DNA of 64,000 nt from Desulfamplus magnetovallimortis (GTDB lineage: Bacteria; Desulfobacterota; Desulfobacteria; Desulfobacterales; Desulfobacteraceae). A model generated the notes under the pieces. It saw nothing but the letters and a program-made list of their open reading frames with translations. It was not told where the DNA came from and searched no databases. The number at the start of each line of letters is the position of its first letter. Positions within the stretch are counted from its first letter, which is position 1. Shown here piece after piece: positions 20,317 through 30,110 of this stretch. The stretch covers positions 120,151 to 184,150 of the forward strand of contig NZ_LT828545.1 of the NCBI RefSeq assembly GCF_900170035.1, read 5' to 3'. Made by a program: the position numbers and the translations under genes.

Positions 20317-21903
20317 TCAGGAAAAATCAATAATTCTCAATCTTATGTCAAATATATTGAAGTGCCTGTTCCGGTTCTTGGTAACAATATCGCAGATGTT
20401 GAGCGTCTTAAGGCACCCCTGTTAAAAGAATTAAAAGGTGTTGATAACATTTTTGTTCCCACAGGTCTTGCAGTTAATTTGCCTTCTAAGTTAAGGAAGT
20501 GGGGAAATCGCATAAAAGTGGTTCTTTTCAGGGATTCCAGGGGTTGGTTTGTTGTTGATCTTCTTGAGCCTGACCCTGATAAGCCTCTCTTTGGACTTGC
20601 TGTTGACCTTGGAACCACACGAATTGTTCTTCGTCTTGTCAATCTTGAAATTTCAACAAACATAAGCTCCGCATCATGCCATGAGACAGCCTTTGACAAT
20701 CCCCAGGTTAAAGTTGCCCCGGATGTTCTTGCAAGGATACACCATGCAGGAACAGAGAAAGGAAGGTCTGAACTTCAGGATCTTGTCATTGAAGGATTGA
20801 GTAATAATATCAATATTTTATGTCGGAAACAGGGGGTAGAGCCAAAGCAGGTTGTACTTTTGACAGTGGCCGGCAACAGTGCCATGACTCATCTTTTTCT
20901 GGGAATAGAGTCGTCCTTTTTAATAAGGGAACCATATATCCCGGCTGTTAATGCACCTGAGCCTGTTACTGCTTCAGAGCTTGGCATCGGAATAAATCCC
21001 CGAGGCATGGTTTACATGTTTCCCAATATTGGTTCCTATTTTGGAGGTGATCTGATATCAGGAATCCTTTTTGCGGGGCTTAACAAAAAGGAGAACCCAT
21101 GCATAATGGTGGATGTTGGAACAAATGCCGAGGTTGTTGTTGGCAACAGGGATTGGTTAATTGCATGTGCCGGAGCTGCAGGCCCTGCTCTTGAGGGAGG
21201 CGTGAGCGATATGGGAATGACCGCAAAGCCTGGGGTCATTGATACGGTAAAAATTGATCGTGAAACAGGTAAGGTGGATATTCACACCATTGATGAAAAG
21301 TCTCCCATAGGTATATGCGGCTCCGGTATGATTGATCTTGCAGCCCAGCTTTTCCTTTCCGGAATGGTTGATATCCGTGGCAAGTTTGTCCCTTCTGTAT
21401 GTGGCAGCAGATACATTGAAGTTGGTGGAGAGGGAGAAAACAGAGGGGCATTTTGTCTTGTGAAAGCTTCTGAGTCCGGCACAGGCAAAGATATTCTTCT
21501 CACACAGATTGACATGAACTCTCTTACAAGCTCAAAGGCCGCAATGTATTCAATCCTTCAGGTTATTGTTGAGAAGACAGCGGGGCTTGAATTTTCGGAG
21601 CTTGCAAAATTTTATGTTGCAGGAACATTTGGCTCCTTTATTAAGCCGGTGTCAGCCATATCAATTGGAATGTTGCCTGATATACCCCTTGATAGATTTG
21701 AAGTTTTGGGCAACTCATCCCTTGAAGGTGCTTCACGGCTTCTTATGGACCCTAATGCATTTGATGAGATAGAAAAAATTAGGCACGGAATAACCTACAT
21801 TGAGCTAAATGTAAATCAGGAGTTCATGAATATTTTCAGTGGCTCCAAGTTCTATCCCCATACTGATATAAGCCGTTTTCCTTCTGTTATTTCAAAATGT
21901 TAA
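20314..21903 (+). CDS. ASKHA/DUF4445 protein lacking the ferredoxin domain (RACo paralogue)
   Basis: 529 residues aligning by eye with the previous gene from its linker onward: KYIEVPVPVLGNNIADVERL parallels KYLELPVPTTQDNLADVTRL. The nucleotide-binding motifs are kept (VDLGTTRIV, VDVGTNAEVV, GICGSGM, AGTFGS). No [2Fe-2S] domain and no CxxC cluster are present, so it cannot itself be the electron entry point. It may pair with the first protein or act as a corrinoid-binding or regulatory subunit (inference). CAGGAG seven bases upstream of the ATG. Operon with the preceding gene, gap 54 bp. Confidence 0.87.
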   Translation: MSGKINNSQSYVKYIEVPVPVLGNNIADVERLKAPLLKELKGVDNIFVPTGLAVNLPSKLRKWGNRIKVVLFRDSRGWFVVDLLEPDPDKPLFGLAVDLGTTRIVLRLVNLEISTNISSASCHETAFDNPQVKVAPDVLARIHHAGTEKGRSELQDLVIEGLSNNINILCRKQGVEPKQVVLLTVAGNSAMTHLFLGIESSFLIREPYIPAVNAPEPVTASELGIGINPRGMVYMFPNIGSYFGGDLISGILFAGLNKKENPCIMVDVGTNAEVVVGNRDWLIACAGAAGPALEGGVSDMGMTAKPGVIDTVKIDRETGKVDIHTIDEKSPIGICGSGMIDLAAQLFLSGMVDIRGKFVPSVCGSRYIEVGGEGENRGAFCLVKASESGTGKDILLTQIDMNSLTSSKAAMYSILQVIVEKTAGLEFSELAKFYVAGTFGSFIKPVSAISIGMLPDIPLDRFEVLGNSSLEGASRLLMDPNAFDEIEKIRHGITYIELNVNQEFMNIFSGSKFYPHTDISRFPSVISKC

Positions 21904-21929
21904 TCCAGGTCAATATTTGTAGATTTTTT

Positions 21930-22086
21930 ATAAGAAAGTCCCCGTCTTTTAAGGATCTATAGGAATTTCATGCTTAGTTGTGGCAGATGGAGCTGCCATG
22001 GCCGTTATATGAAAGTCTCAGTAAGTGGCTGTTTTTAAGACGACTTTCATCTCTTCGATTGTGGCGGTCATCAGCCATGTACGTTA
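21930..22086 (+). repeat. Family-1 repeat pair (B then A)
   Basis: B-type element (21930-22004: 'gaaagtccccgtctt', 'tttcatgctt', 'tggcagatggagctgcca') followed directly by an A-type element (22005-22086: ATGAAAGTC/GACTTTCAT stem). It occupies most of the gap between the ASKHA pair and the ATPase gene. The remaining 22087-22214 shows nothing I can assign. Confidence 0.85.
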
Positions 22087-22214
22087 TCCGAAAAACATCT
22101 TGTGTCTGGACGGGTATGGCAAGGGTGCCTTGGTTGTTGACATCATGATAAATTGTCTGATATAGCTCTGATTATGAAAAGGATTCCTATCCCTCCCTTA
22201 GATGGTGGCAAACT

Positions 22215-23357
22215 ATGGATACATTAAAACCATTCACCAATGAACCAGCTTTTTTAGGCCGTAGTTACGAGATGGATTTTCTTCAGTCATGGATAGTGGA
22301 GAAACCCAAAAATATTCTTTTTCTATATGGTCCAAAATCCAGTGGCAAAACCACCCTTCTTTACAAATTTATTGAACAGAATCTCAATAACATAAAGTAT
22401 GATATAAAACATTTTAATCTGCGTAGATTATTACTGATTAACTATGAGAGTTTTCTGAGAGCATTCTTTGAGCTTAAAACCAGTGAACAGGTTAAGGAGC
22501 AGCGGCAGTACGATCTGAAGGTTTTCAAGCTCAGTGTTGAAACCATAAAAGGATTGGAATTAAAGGATATAGATCCCTTTATTGTAATGGCAAGGGAACT
22601 ACAAAAACAGGTTAAAAAAGCTAAACGTCCGATCATTATCATTGATGAGCTTCAAGCCCTTGACGAGATATATTTCAACGGAGATCGTGAACTTTTAAAG
22701 GAGATGTTCAATTTTTTTGTGGCCATGACAAAGGAGTCTCATCTTTGTCATGTCATAATTGCAAGTTCTGACGGTTATTTTATTGATCGTATCTACAATG
22801 ACAGTCGCCTTAAAAAGACAAGCGAGTTTCTTGAGGTGGATTACCTTGGTTTTGACGATGTAATGGAGTGGCTGGCTAACCTTGAAAAATACAGTAAAAT
22901 TGATGAGTTTGTGCTTACAGATTTCCAGAAGCAGGTAATGTGGGATTTTTTTGGAGGTTCTTGCTGGGAGATATCCAATTTTTTAGGTCATCTTCTCATG
23001 AAGGTGGAAAATGCCAGGGTATCTGATAAGGATTTTCATGATATTCTTGAGGTCAAAAGAATTGCCTGTCGCTCCATGTTTGCAGAATATGCCACAATTA
23101 TTCCGAAAAAAAGGGCATTGTTAAAGGAGATTGCAAAGGTTCTTGAGCATAAAAGGGTCTTTACTCCTGATGATATTGTTGCCCTTGTTGAACAGGAGAT
23201 CTGGCAGCCTGACGATATGATTGACGAGCTAAATCGACTTGTTCAACGTAATTATTTAAGCTATGCACCTCCAAGGGCTGAGTATGCACTTCAGGGCAGG
23301 AGCATGGAGATCGGCATTTGTGCTTATGTTGAGATGATCAGTTCTCGGCAAATATGA
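22215..23357 (+). CDS. AAA-type ATPase of the archaeal ATPase_2 (STAND-like) class
   Basis: 380 residues. P-loop GPKSSGKT at 39-46, Walker B IIIIDELQAL near 140-149, then a sensor-like stretch (HVIIASSDGYFIDRI) and a C-terminal helical/winged-helix-like part (DDIVALVEQEIWQPDDMIDELNRL). This layout is typical of ATPase_2 (PF01637) proteins, whose substrates are generally unknown. Unlike the protein at 47772 it has no nuclease domain. It is flanked by a repeat cluster upstream and the convergent cdaA-like gene downstream. The RBS is weak (GGTGG). Confidence 0.8.
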   Translation: MDTLKPFTNEPAFLGRSYEMDFLQSWIVEKPKNILFLYGPKSSGKTTLLYKFIEQNLNNIKYDIKHFNLRRLLLINYESFLRAFFELKTSEQVKEQRQYDLKVFKLSVETIKGLELKDIDPFIVMARELQKQVKKAKRPIIIIDELQALDEIYFNGDRELLKEMFNFFVAMTKESHLCHVIIASSDGYFIDRIYNDSRLKKTSEFLEVDYLGFDDVMEWLANLEKYSKIDEFVLTDFQKQVMWDFFGGSCWEISNFLGHLLMKVENARVSDKDFHDILEVKRIACRSMFAEYATIIPKKRALLKEIAKVLEHKRVFTPDDIVALVEQEIWQPDDMIDELNRLVQRNYLSYAPPRAEYALQGRSMEIGICAYVEMISSRQI

Positions 23358-23489
23358 TCTGCTGGAAAAATGATGCTTGTCACCTGAAATTTTACCTTAT
23401 AGTGTTATGTCGTATCAGCCATAGTGACAGCGTCTGCAACCGTTCCTTATTACGTTGTGTCATATCAGTCATCGTAGATACCATTGCTT

Positions 23490-24950
23490 CTATCGTGATG
23501 CATCCATTTCACCTTCAGTTCTTTGTACAGCAGTATATTTTATGGTCAATGTCTTTGCCTTTTCAGGTATTTTAATCGATGACGGAAAAACGACTATTCC
23601 TGTCTGAAGTGTTGAACTTGCAGGTTCTGTTATGGATTCAAGGGGAACCTTTTCTGTATAAAGCGTTGTCAGATTTTCTATACCAGGACTTACACCTGTT
23701 ACATCTATAAATGCAGGGTCTGGTACTGCACTTTCAATTATAATATTCTCAGCAAGTTTGCCTGACCAGTCAATCTGTACAGGAACCTTTCTGTAGGCAA
23801 CTCCTCCCATTACAAGCTCGACCTCTCCTGGCTCTGCTTTTTTAAGGTTAACCCCAGGGGGTAGAACAATGCTATCATTGGATATCTTGAAAGTATTTGA
23901 GCCAACAGTTGCCCCGCCAAGTTTTAAAAGCACCTTTATGTTTTCAGGCTTCAATGATTTGAGAAGAGGCATGGAGCCACTGAGATGAAGCTCCACGGTG
24001 CTGGTTGATGCTTTTATTATGTCAAATCCCTGTTTAATGTCAGTGTACTCAACAGGAACATTGATGGTTTTTAAAGTCTCTTTGCCCCTTGAAAGACCAA
24101 ACCATAGGCCGGTGATCATGGATAGACAAACAATTCCTGCAATACCAAATTCAATAATCTCCTTCCAGTATTCAATTCCGCGTTTTTTTATCTCTCCTGT
24201 GTGATTTGTAAGGATTTCTTGTAATGCCTCTATACTTTTGACATCTTCAAGTCCGGATTTACTGGCAACTGTGACATGGCCTCTCTCCTCTGAAACAGCA
24301 ATCACAAGGGCATCTGAAACCTCGCACATGCCTGCTGCTGCCCTGTGGCGTGTGCCGTATTTGGACGGCATATCCTCTTTTTTTGACAGAGGAAGAATAA
24401 CAGAAACTTCGGTCACTTTGTTGCCTTTAATGATTATGGCTCCGTCATGTACAGGATTTTTGTCCCAGAAAATAGTCATTAGCATCTGTTCTGTGATTTT
24501 CCCGCCCCACTCTATACCTTTCTGGATATATTCATCAATGTGCTGTTTTCCAGGGAAAACCATAAGAGCGCCAATTCTTTTCGCTGCAAGTTCAAATGTT
24601 GAACGTGCAATAATTTCAATGGGTGTAGAAGTCTTTCTTGATGGAAAGCCCCAGAAAAACGAGAGTGGATTTTTTGACTGGAAGATCGATGCAATATCAT
24701 CTCTGAACACAATGATCAATATGATGGCAGCGGCTGCAATTATTCCCTGTATTGCCCATGTTGTGACCACAAGCCCCATGTAGAGGGCCATGGTCCTCAT
24801 AATCCACAACAGGGCTGCTGCAGGAACAATTCGAATGAGCCGTGAACCTTTCAGAAGTACATAGAGCCTGAAAATAATATAAGTGTTAAGAAATATATCA
24901 ATAAAGTCCTGCCATCGCATGGTACTGAGAAAATTTAAAATATTATCCAT
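23490..24950 (-). CDS. cdaA: Diadenylate cyclase fused to YbbR domains (CdaA-CdaR fusion)
   Basis: 486 residues. The N-terminus has about three TM helices (16-82), followed by a DisA_N diadenylate cyclase domain with catalytic DGA (169-171) and RHR (201-203) motifs, so it should make cyclic di-AMP from two ATP in the cytoplasm. A fourth TM helix (about 264-286) leads to an extracytoplasmic part with YbbR-like repeats (INVPVEYTDIKQGF, VQIDWSGKL, VDVTGV-like). In Firmicutes the cyclase CdaA and its YbbR-domain regulator CdaR are separate neighbouring genes; here they are one polypeptide. Monocistronic, convergent with the ATPase gene. Confidence 0.92.
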   Translation of the reverse strand: MDNILNFLSTMRWQDFIDIFLNTYIIFRLYVLLKGSRLIRIVPAAALLWIMRTMALYMGLVVTTWAIQGIIAAAAIILIIVFRDDIASIFQSKNPLSFFWGFPSRKTSTPIEIIARSTFELAAKRIGALMVFPGKQHIDEYIQKGIEWGGKITEQMLMTIFWDKNPVHDGAIIIKGNKVTEVSVILPLSKKEDMPSKYGTRHRAAAGMCEVSDALVIAVSEERGHVTVASKSGLEDVKSIEALQEILTNHTGEIKKRGIEYWKEIIEFGIAGIVCLSMITGLWFGLSRGKETLKTINVPVEYTDIKQGFDIIKASTSTVELHLSGSMPLLKSLKPENIKVLLKLGGATVGSNTFKISNDSIVLPPGVNLKKAEPGEVELVMGGVAYRKVPVQIDWSGKLAENIIIESAVPDPAFIDVTGVSPGIENLTTLYTEKVPLESITEPASSTLQTGIVVFPSSIKIPEKAKTLTIKYTAVQRTEGEMDASR

Positions 24951-25089
24951 AATAGCTCGTGAGTTGTAACTTTAGGAATGAGTCCAGAATAAATTACCCT
25001 GATTTCCACTCTCAAGTGTGTGAGATTGGCTGGGGGGATGAAGTAAATTGTCAAGTTATTTCAAATTTGTTACTTAGTAATGTGGTTTA

Positions 25090-25158
25090 ATTAACTTACC
25101 CAAACTCCCACTCTCCAGTCTGTGAGAGGGGTTTGGAGGGTGAGGTGAATGGGCAAGT
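25090..25158 (+). repeat. Short GC-rich palindromic repeat (family 6)
   Basis: 'cccaaactcccactctccag' followed by 'tctgtgagaggggtttggag', an imperfect inverted repeat ending 'gggcaagttt'. Close relatives are at 42243-42315 and 61070-61128, with a diverged one at 25000-25060. In two of these places a family-1 element follows immediately. Confidence 0.7.
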
Positions 25159-25159
25159 T

Positions 25160-25321
25160 TATATGAAAGTCTCAGTAATTGGCTGTTTTTAAAACGACTT
25201 TCATCTTTTCGATTGTGGCTATCATCAGCCAGGTACGTTATATAAAAGTCCCCGCAAATATCTGTTTTTATAAAGACTTTCAACACTTCGATTGTGACGG
25301 TGAACCGCCATGTTGGTTATT
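25160..25321 (+). repeat. Family-1 repeat pair, second copy degenerate
   Basis: A-type element at 25160-25241 with the ATGAAAGTC/GACTTTCAT stem, followed by a diverged copy (25242-25321: 'aaaagtccccgcaaatat', 'aagactttcaacacttcg', 'gacggtgaaccgcc'). Together with the repeat at 25090 this accounts for nearly all of the gene-free stretch 24951-25380. Confidence 0.85.
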
Positions 25322-25380
25322 AAAAATCAATTCTTTAGAGTTCCCATATGTTGTTTTGTGGGTGACAAGTTCGCAGATTT

Positions 25381-25926
25381 TCAATCTGAAACGCTGAATC
25401 TGAGGGTTTTTAGTATTTTATCATTGTCATCAGTGATCTCAACCCGCCATGGTCCTTTGTCAGCCACTCTAAGTTGCATGGTGCTGAATGTTGACCATTG
25501 AGGTGATTTGATGTGAAATCTATTTGTGGCAACAAAGCGATCTTTATGAAACCATTTGTGATATATAAATGTATTTTCTGAAATCTCTTCAAAAGCTGTG
25601 TAGCAGTGAATTTTGCCAAACGAGATGGGAAAGACCACCGCAGTATTGGCTGGTTCAAAGTCCTTTATATATTCACACATTACAGCTTTGGTGAGTTTAA
25701 GTTTTATGTCTGTGGCATTTTTACCGTTAGTTTCTTCTTCCGCATAAAGATTTGATGTCGCGGAGAAAAATAATAAAATCAACAGGAATATGGTAGCATA
25801 TAAGATATAATCTCTTTTTATCAATAAGCTATTTAAGGAATGAGTCTTAAACAATTTGCCCATTTCAAAACATCCAGCAATTGTAGGCCGTATTCTTGAG
25901 AATTCTAATTGAACATCTTTTTTCAT
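25381..25926 (-). CDS. DUF2914-like secreted or membrane-anchored protein
   Basis: 181 residues from the ATG at 25926, which has AGGA six bases upstream. One hydrophobic segment (YILYATIFLLILLFFSAT) acts as signal anchor or signal peptide; the mature part is extracytoplasmic. The C-terminal about 100 residues match the DUF2914 pattern: KWFHKDRFVA, then spaced Ser/Thr and WSTFS, then GPWRVEITDDNDKIL. The function is unknown in the family. The longer frame starting at 26013 has no good RBS. Confidence 0.75.
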   Translation of the reverse strand: MKKDVQLEFSRIRPTIAGCFEMGKLFKTHSLNSLLIKRDYILYATIFLLILLFFSATSNLYAEEETNGKNATDIKLKLTKAVMCEYIKDFEPANTAVVFPISFGKIHCYTAFEEISENTFIYHKWFHKDRFVATNRFHIKSPQWSTFSTMQLRVADKGPWRVEITDDNDKILKTLRFSVSD

Positions 25927-26202
25927 GCTCATTCCTAAAAGCCGTTTGGAATGGGTAGTTAGGAAAATTGGAGGTTGCTGACAGCCATGATTTTTTAGAT
26001 ATTTCAGTTGCATGTTGTTCCTGAAGAAAACTTGAATTTGTATTTTAAGTTTGTTAAATTGTCTGAAAGAGGTTAATAATATTCAATGTTTTGATTCTAT
26101 ATTGGTGACAACTTTTTTCAAGGAAAATCTTGCAGGCTTTCAATAAATTTACAGGCAGTAGTTTTTCTCGTCTATAATAACTCATAAAAGAAAGGACTTA
26201 CA

Positions 26203-27912
26203 GTGCTGAAAAATATTAATATCTTCAAGAAGCTGACAGGTGGTTTTCTTGTGGTTTCATTTTTGACTCTCTTTGTTGCAGGTATCGGTATTTATGGCTT
26301 ATATGATATGAAAAACAATCTTCAAAAAATTGTAGAGACAGCTCCACTCATTGATGCTGCAATGGAGATGAAGATTGCTGTGGCAAGGGATATGCAAATG
26401 ATAATGGAGATACTCTCCCCTGAATCCCAGGATGAGTTTAAAGAAGTCTGGAATAAACACATTGAATTTGCTGATAATTTCAAGATTTTTGCAGATGCCA
26501 TATTAAATGGTGCTGAAACAGAAGAGGGCACAATTTATGCTTCGGATGATCCAGAACTGAGGGAAGTTGTATCCCGCGCATTGCAGAGTCACGAGAAGGA
26601 TTTTTTAACATCCATAAAGAATATATATGACATGGTAAAGGTAAAGTTTACCGGCAAGGAGTATTCTGAAGAAATCCTTCAGCAGCTTGATAGCAAGGCT
26701 GACAGTAAAGGCGAAGAGCTTATATTGATGATTGGCCAGATTGAAGATATGGCGAGAAGCAAAATAGAAGCAGCAGAGGATATTGCATATACATCTGTTG
26801 AATATAAAATAAAGGTGCTTTTTGTTCTTACTTTGGTTGCCTTTGTCTTTTCAGTGGGACTGGGAGTTTTGTTTGCAAGAGCCATTACAAAACCTGTTGC
26901 TCTGGCAACAAGTTTTGCTGACAGTATGGCAAAAGGAGATCTTACAAGGCAGATTGATTTGGAGCAGAAAGATGAGGTAGGGCAGATGGTGGCCTCAATG
27001 AATGCAATGTCAGGTAATCTGCGGAAAATGTTTCAGGATATTGTTGCAGGTATGGAGATTTTATATAGCTCTTCATCTGAGTTAAGTTCAATATCCAGCC
27101 AGATGGCATCCAGTTCAAAGCAAAGCTCTGAAAGGGCAGTTTCGGTGGCTGCTGCATCAGAGGAGATGAGTTCCAACATGGAAAGTGTTGCCGCAGCATC
27201 AGAACAGACAGCAACCAATGTACAGATGATTGTTGCAGCAGTTGAACAGATGTCCTCCACCATTTCCGAGATTGCATCCAGAACTGCCGAAGGCAGCACC
27301 GTAACAGGTGAAGCTGTTGAACAGGCACAGTCAATATCAAGAAAGGTTGATGAGCTTGGTCAGGCAGCAGTGGATGTGGGCAAGGTTACAGAGACAATTG
27401 CTGAAATATCAGAGCAGACAAATCTTCTTGCCCTTAATGCCACCATTGAGGCTGCCCGTGCCGGAGAGGCCGGTAAGGGATTTGCTGTTGTGGCAAGTGA
27501 GATAAAAGCCCTTGCAAGGCAGACAGCAGACGCAACACAGGAGATCAATGATCGTATTCATGGAATTCAGGAGAGTACAAAGGCAACTGTCTCTGAGATT
27601 GTAAAAATTATTTCTGTTATCAGCAATGTAAATGAAATTGTCACCACAATTGCAAGTGCTGTGGAAGAACAGACAGTAACCACACAGGAGATCACTGGAA
27701 ATCTTTCCCAGGCATCGGCAGGCATAGAAGAGGTGAATAGCAATGTAAGCCAGACTTCGATGGTATCAGGGGAGATAGCAAGGGATATCGGTACAGTGAG
27801 TCAGGCATCACAGGATATGACCCGTGGTAGTAATCAGGTTCTCAAAAGTTCAGGTGAACTTGCAAAAATTGCAGAAGAGATAAAGGAGATGCTTGCAAGG
27901 TTTAAAGTGTAA
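26203..27912 (+). CDS. Methyl-accepting chemotaxis protein
   Basis: 569-residue inner-membrane chemoreceptor. TM1 about 11-33, an all-helical periplasmic sensor of about 170 residues (four-helix-bundle-like), TM2 about 203-225, HAMP (about 226-280) and a cytoplasmic signalling hairpin with the conserved tip [19 protein letters not shown]. The start is GTG with GGA six bases upstream. There is no che operon nearby, so it presumably signals to a chemotaxis system encoded elsewhere. Ligand unknown. Confidence 0.95.
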   Translation: MLKNINIFKKLTGGFLVVSFLTLFVAGIGIYGLYDMKNNLQKIVETAPLIDAAMEMKIAVARDMQMIMEILSPESQDEFKEVWNKHIEFADNFKIFADAILNGAETEEGTIYASDDPELREVVSRALQSHEKDFLTSIKNIYDMVKVKFTGKEYSEEILQQLDSKADSKGEELILMIGQIEDMARSKIEAAEDIAYTSVEYKIKVLFVLTLVAFVFSVGLGVLFARAITKPVALATSFADSMAKGDLTRQIDLEQKDEVGQMVASMNAMSGNLRKMFQDIVAGMEILYSSSSELSSISSQMASSSKQSSERAVSVAAASEEMSSNMESVAAASEQTATNVQMIVAAVEQMSSTISEIASRTAEGSTVTGEAVEQAQSISRKVDELGQAAVDVGKVTETIAEISEQTNLLALNATIEAARAGEAGKGFAVVASEIKALARQTADATQEINDRIHGIQESTKATVSEIVKIISVISNVNEIVTTIASAVEEQTVTTQEITGNLSQASAGIEEVNSNVSQTSMVSGEIARDIGTVSQASQDMTRGSNQVLKSSGELAKIAEEIKEMLARFKV

Positions 27913-27950
27913 GTTATTGGCGTTTGTTATCCTAAAAATGGTCGGATTCT

Positions 27951-28136
27951 CGGCATCCTTCATATCAGCTTAAAAGTAGTTTACACTTTTCTTTAATTAT
28001 CTGAATCACGGATTGCCACAGATTACTCTGATTACACAGATTTTTTCAATCAGTGTAATCTTTTAATCCGTTTAATCCGTGATTCAGACAAAAGAATAAG
28101 CCTCAAAAACTGTAAACCGATAAATGAAGGATGCCG
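27951..28136. repeat. Family-4 MITE-like element with nested palindrome
   Basis: Perfect 13-bp terminal inverted repeats CGGCATCCTTCAT (27951) and ATGAAGGATGCCG (ending 28136), with 'gtttacactttt' inside the left end. In the middle sits a large inverted repeat 'ctgaatcacggatt' ... 'aatccgtgattcag', a sequence common as a dispersed repeat in other bacteria. No coding capacity. Confidence 0.8.
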
Positions 28137-28176
28137 GATTCTCCTGAAGATTTTTGAAACATTATCAGGAGAATCC
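28136..28176. terminator. 12-bp inverted repeat between convergent genes
   Basis: GGATTCTCCTGA (28136-28147) pairs with TCAGGAGAATCC (28165-28176) across a 17-base loop. It lies between the converging chemoreceptor and beta-helix genes and could terminate both. No strong T-run follows on either strand, so intrinsic termination is uncertain. Confidence 0.4.
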
Positions 28177-28183
28177 CGCTTTA

Positions 28184-29608
28184 CTATAAAATGAGATTTA
28201 TGATTTCAGTTATATCCAATATACTTACTGTACCATCCTGATTTATATCTGCAATTTCAATAAGTTCAGGATCACCTGTGCCATTGAGAACAATATCCAC
28301 ACACAGCATAACATCCAGTATATCAACAACCTCGTCTCCATTGAGATCTCCCTCAATATTGCCCTGGGAGGATGAATCTGTTTCATCAGCACCAATATCT
28401 GTGCCTGATCCGGCAGGTCTGGACTCTCCATCAATATCATCAGTTACTTCAGAAAGATTTATTCCCTGATCAATTACATAATTATTGATATCCGGCAGAT
28501 CTGTCAGATGCAGATCTCCTGACTCCACATCCATGAACCATGAATATGGTGCGTCAGTCACATTGTTTTCCAGTGAAGCGCTTCCCCCGTCCCTCTGCTT
28601 TATAATACCGCTTGTCAGATTATTAATGATGGATACGCCGGTGGTCCCGCTGAATCGGTATTCGATTGAGTTTGGATAGCTATCCGAATAAACGGTATTG
28701 TTGTATATTATGGTACCGCTTGCGGTTTCAAGGCCGATTCCAACATCCCTTGTGGTATATACCATATTGTTGATAATTCTGCCTCCGGTGTGCCCGCTGC
28801 TTCCGAGACCAAAGCCTATTCCCCGGTCACAATCAACAATTACATTTTTTTCCACAACTGTACCTTCAGAATTTGTCCAGAAATGGATGGCATGTTCAGA
28901 TAGGCTGCTTTCCGGACTTACAATGTGTTTGAAAGTGTTATTTCTGACAATCCACTCTTTTCCAAAGTGGACATCAATTCCGCCAATATAATACCTTGGG
29001 CCTATTCCTGCTGTATATTCAAAAAGGCAATCTTCCACAATACCGTTTTCAGAGGGGCTTGCAACCTGTGAGCTGTAGGGCACTTTCAAAATTTGCTCTC
29101 CAGCATCCCTTAAAATACAGTTTTTCACATGGAGATTATCCACATCGGGGTTAGTCTGGATACAGTGGTTTCTTACATTTTCAATTGTCAAATCAGCTAT
29201 GGTGACGTTGTTTGCATCTATCCAGAAACCATGATGGCCATTGGCGTACATACCCATCCCTTTAATAATTACAGATTCTCTGTTGCCGGAATTGCTTCTG
29301 ATGGTGATGTTATCTGTTCGTATCTGGATGGCCCAGGTACCTGAAATCTGGTATGTTCCATCTTCAAGAAGTATGGTATCCCCTGAAGAAGCACTCTCGA
29401 CAGCAGATATCAGCTCATCAAAGGTTTGGACTGTAATGGTATTAACACTTATAGTTCTGCTTCCCTGTGTTGCCCCAGTTTGGGCATGGAGGGTTGTCAA
29501 TTCAGTTGACATTAGTGTTGCTGAAATTCCAGTGAGAAAGATAAGTCCAATGTAGTAAAGTGCTAATGTTGATTTTAATAGCCCGTTTGGGGAATTTTTT
29601 TTATTCAT
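28184..29608 (-). CDS. Secreted right-handed beta-helix protein with C-terminal dockerin
   Basis: 474 residues: signal peptide (about 1-42), a parallel beta-helix (pectate-lyase-like) body rich in IxNN turns (VRNNTFKHI, IINNMVYTT, IIYNNTVYS), a choice-of-anchor-type end (GTDIGADE), then a type I dockerin with two Ca-binding repeats (GDLNGDEVVDILDVML and ADINQDGTVSILDITEI). It is probably exported and binds or cleaves a polysaccharide, held to another protein through the dockerin (inference). No catalytic residues are assignable by eye. No cohesin protein is in the window. AAGGAG lies upstream of the start. Confidence 0.88.
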   Translation of the reverse strand: MNKKNSPNGLLKSTLALYYIGLIFLTGISATLMSTELTTLHAQTGATQGSRTISVNTITVQTFDELISAVESASSGDTILLEDGTYQISGTWAIQIRTDNITIRSNSGNRESVIIKGMGMYANGHHGFWIDANNVTIADLTIENVRNHCIQTNPDVDNLHVKNCILRDAGEQILKVPYSSQVASPSENGIVEDCLFEYTAGIGPRYYIGGIDVHFGKEWIVRNNTFKHIVSPESSLSEHAIHFWTNSEGTVVEKNVIVDCDRGIGFGLGSSGHTGGRIINNMVYTTRDVGIGLETASGTIIYNNTVYSDSYPNSIEYRFSGTTGVSIINNLTSGIIKQRDGGSASLENNVTDAPYSWFMDVESGDLHLTDLPDINNYVIDQGINLSEVTDDIDGESRPAGSGTDIGADETDSSSQGNIEGDLNGDEVVDILDVMLCVDIVLNGTGDPELIEIADINQDGTVSILDITEIINLIL

Positions 29609-29645
29609 CTCATTTTTCTCCTTAATTTTTTCAAAATGTTTTTTA

Positions 29646-29812
29646 TGCTCAAAATAGATATCTTATTGTTTTTTAAGCAATTATTATATTTGTCTGAATC
29701 AGGATAACCAGGATAAAAATGATTTTCAGGATGGATAATCCTGCCTTATCCTTTTAATCCCGGGTATCCTTATTCAGACAGTATTGAAAAGCCTTAAAAG
29801 ATCATAGATTTT
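29646..29812 (-). repeat. Family-2 TIR element, degenerate
   Basis: Minus-strand copy with left end 'gctcaaaatagatatctta' and the internal arms 'gtctgaatcaggataacc' and 'atccttattcagac'. The right terminal repeat is largely lost ('aaaagatcatagat'). Confidence 0.75.
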
Positions 29813-29932
29813 TCCTTTGAGAATTATTGCATGACTTTATTCGTAAGGGCTTTGGGATTGAAAAGATAAGTTCAGAAGGGAAATAAAGCAAAAAATGTTC
29901 CATGGCAGCAGATAGAAAAATTATACTATATT

Positions 29933-30110
29933 TGCTCAAAATCGACACCTTATTGTTTTTTCAGCGATTATTGGATTTGTCTGAATCAGGATAACCAGGA
30001 TGAAAAGGATGTACAGGATAGATAATCCTGCCTTATCTTGTTAATCTTGGGCATCCTGATTCAGATACTATTAACAAGGCTTAAAATGTTATATGTGTCG
30101 ATTTTGAGTA
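29933..30110 (-). repeat. Family-2 TIR element
   Basis: Complete minus-strand copy: 'tgctcaaaatcgacacctta' to 'tgtgtcgattttgagta', 178 bp. With the copy at 29646 it fills most of 29609-30455. The rest of that gap (30111-30440) holds a short family-3-like fragment near 30120-30160 and no gene. Confidence 0.85.

Noticed and set aside
24238..24783. 181-residue plus-strand frame opposite the diadenylate cyclase
   Set aside because: Covers the cyclase catalytic region antisense; no RBS or domain.
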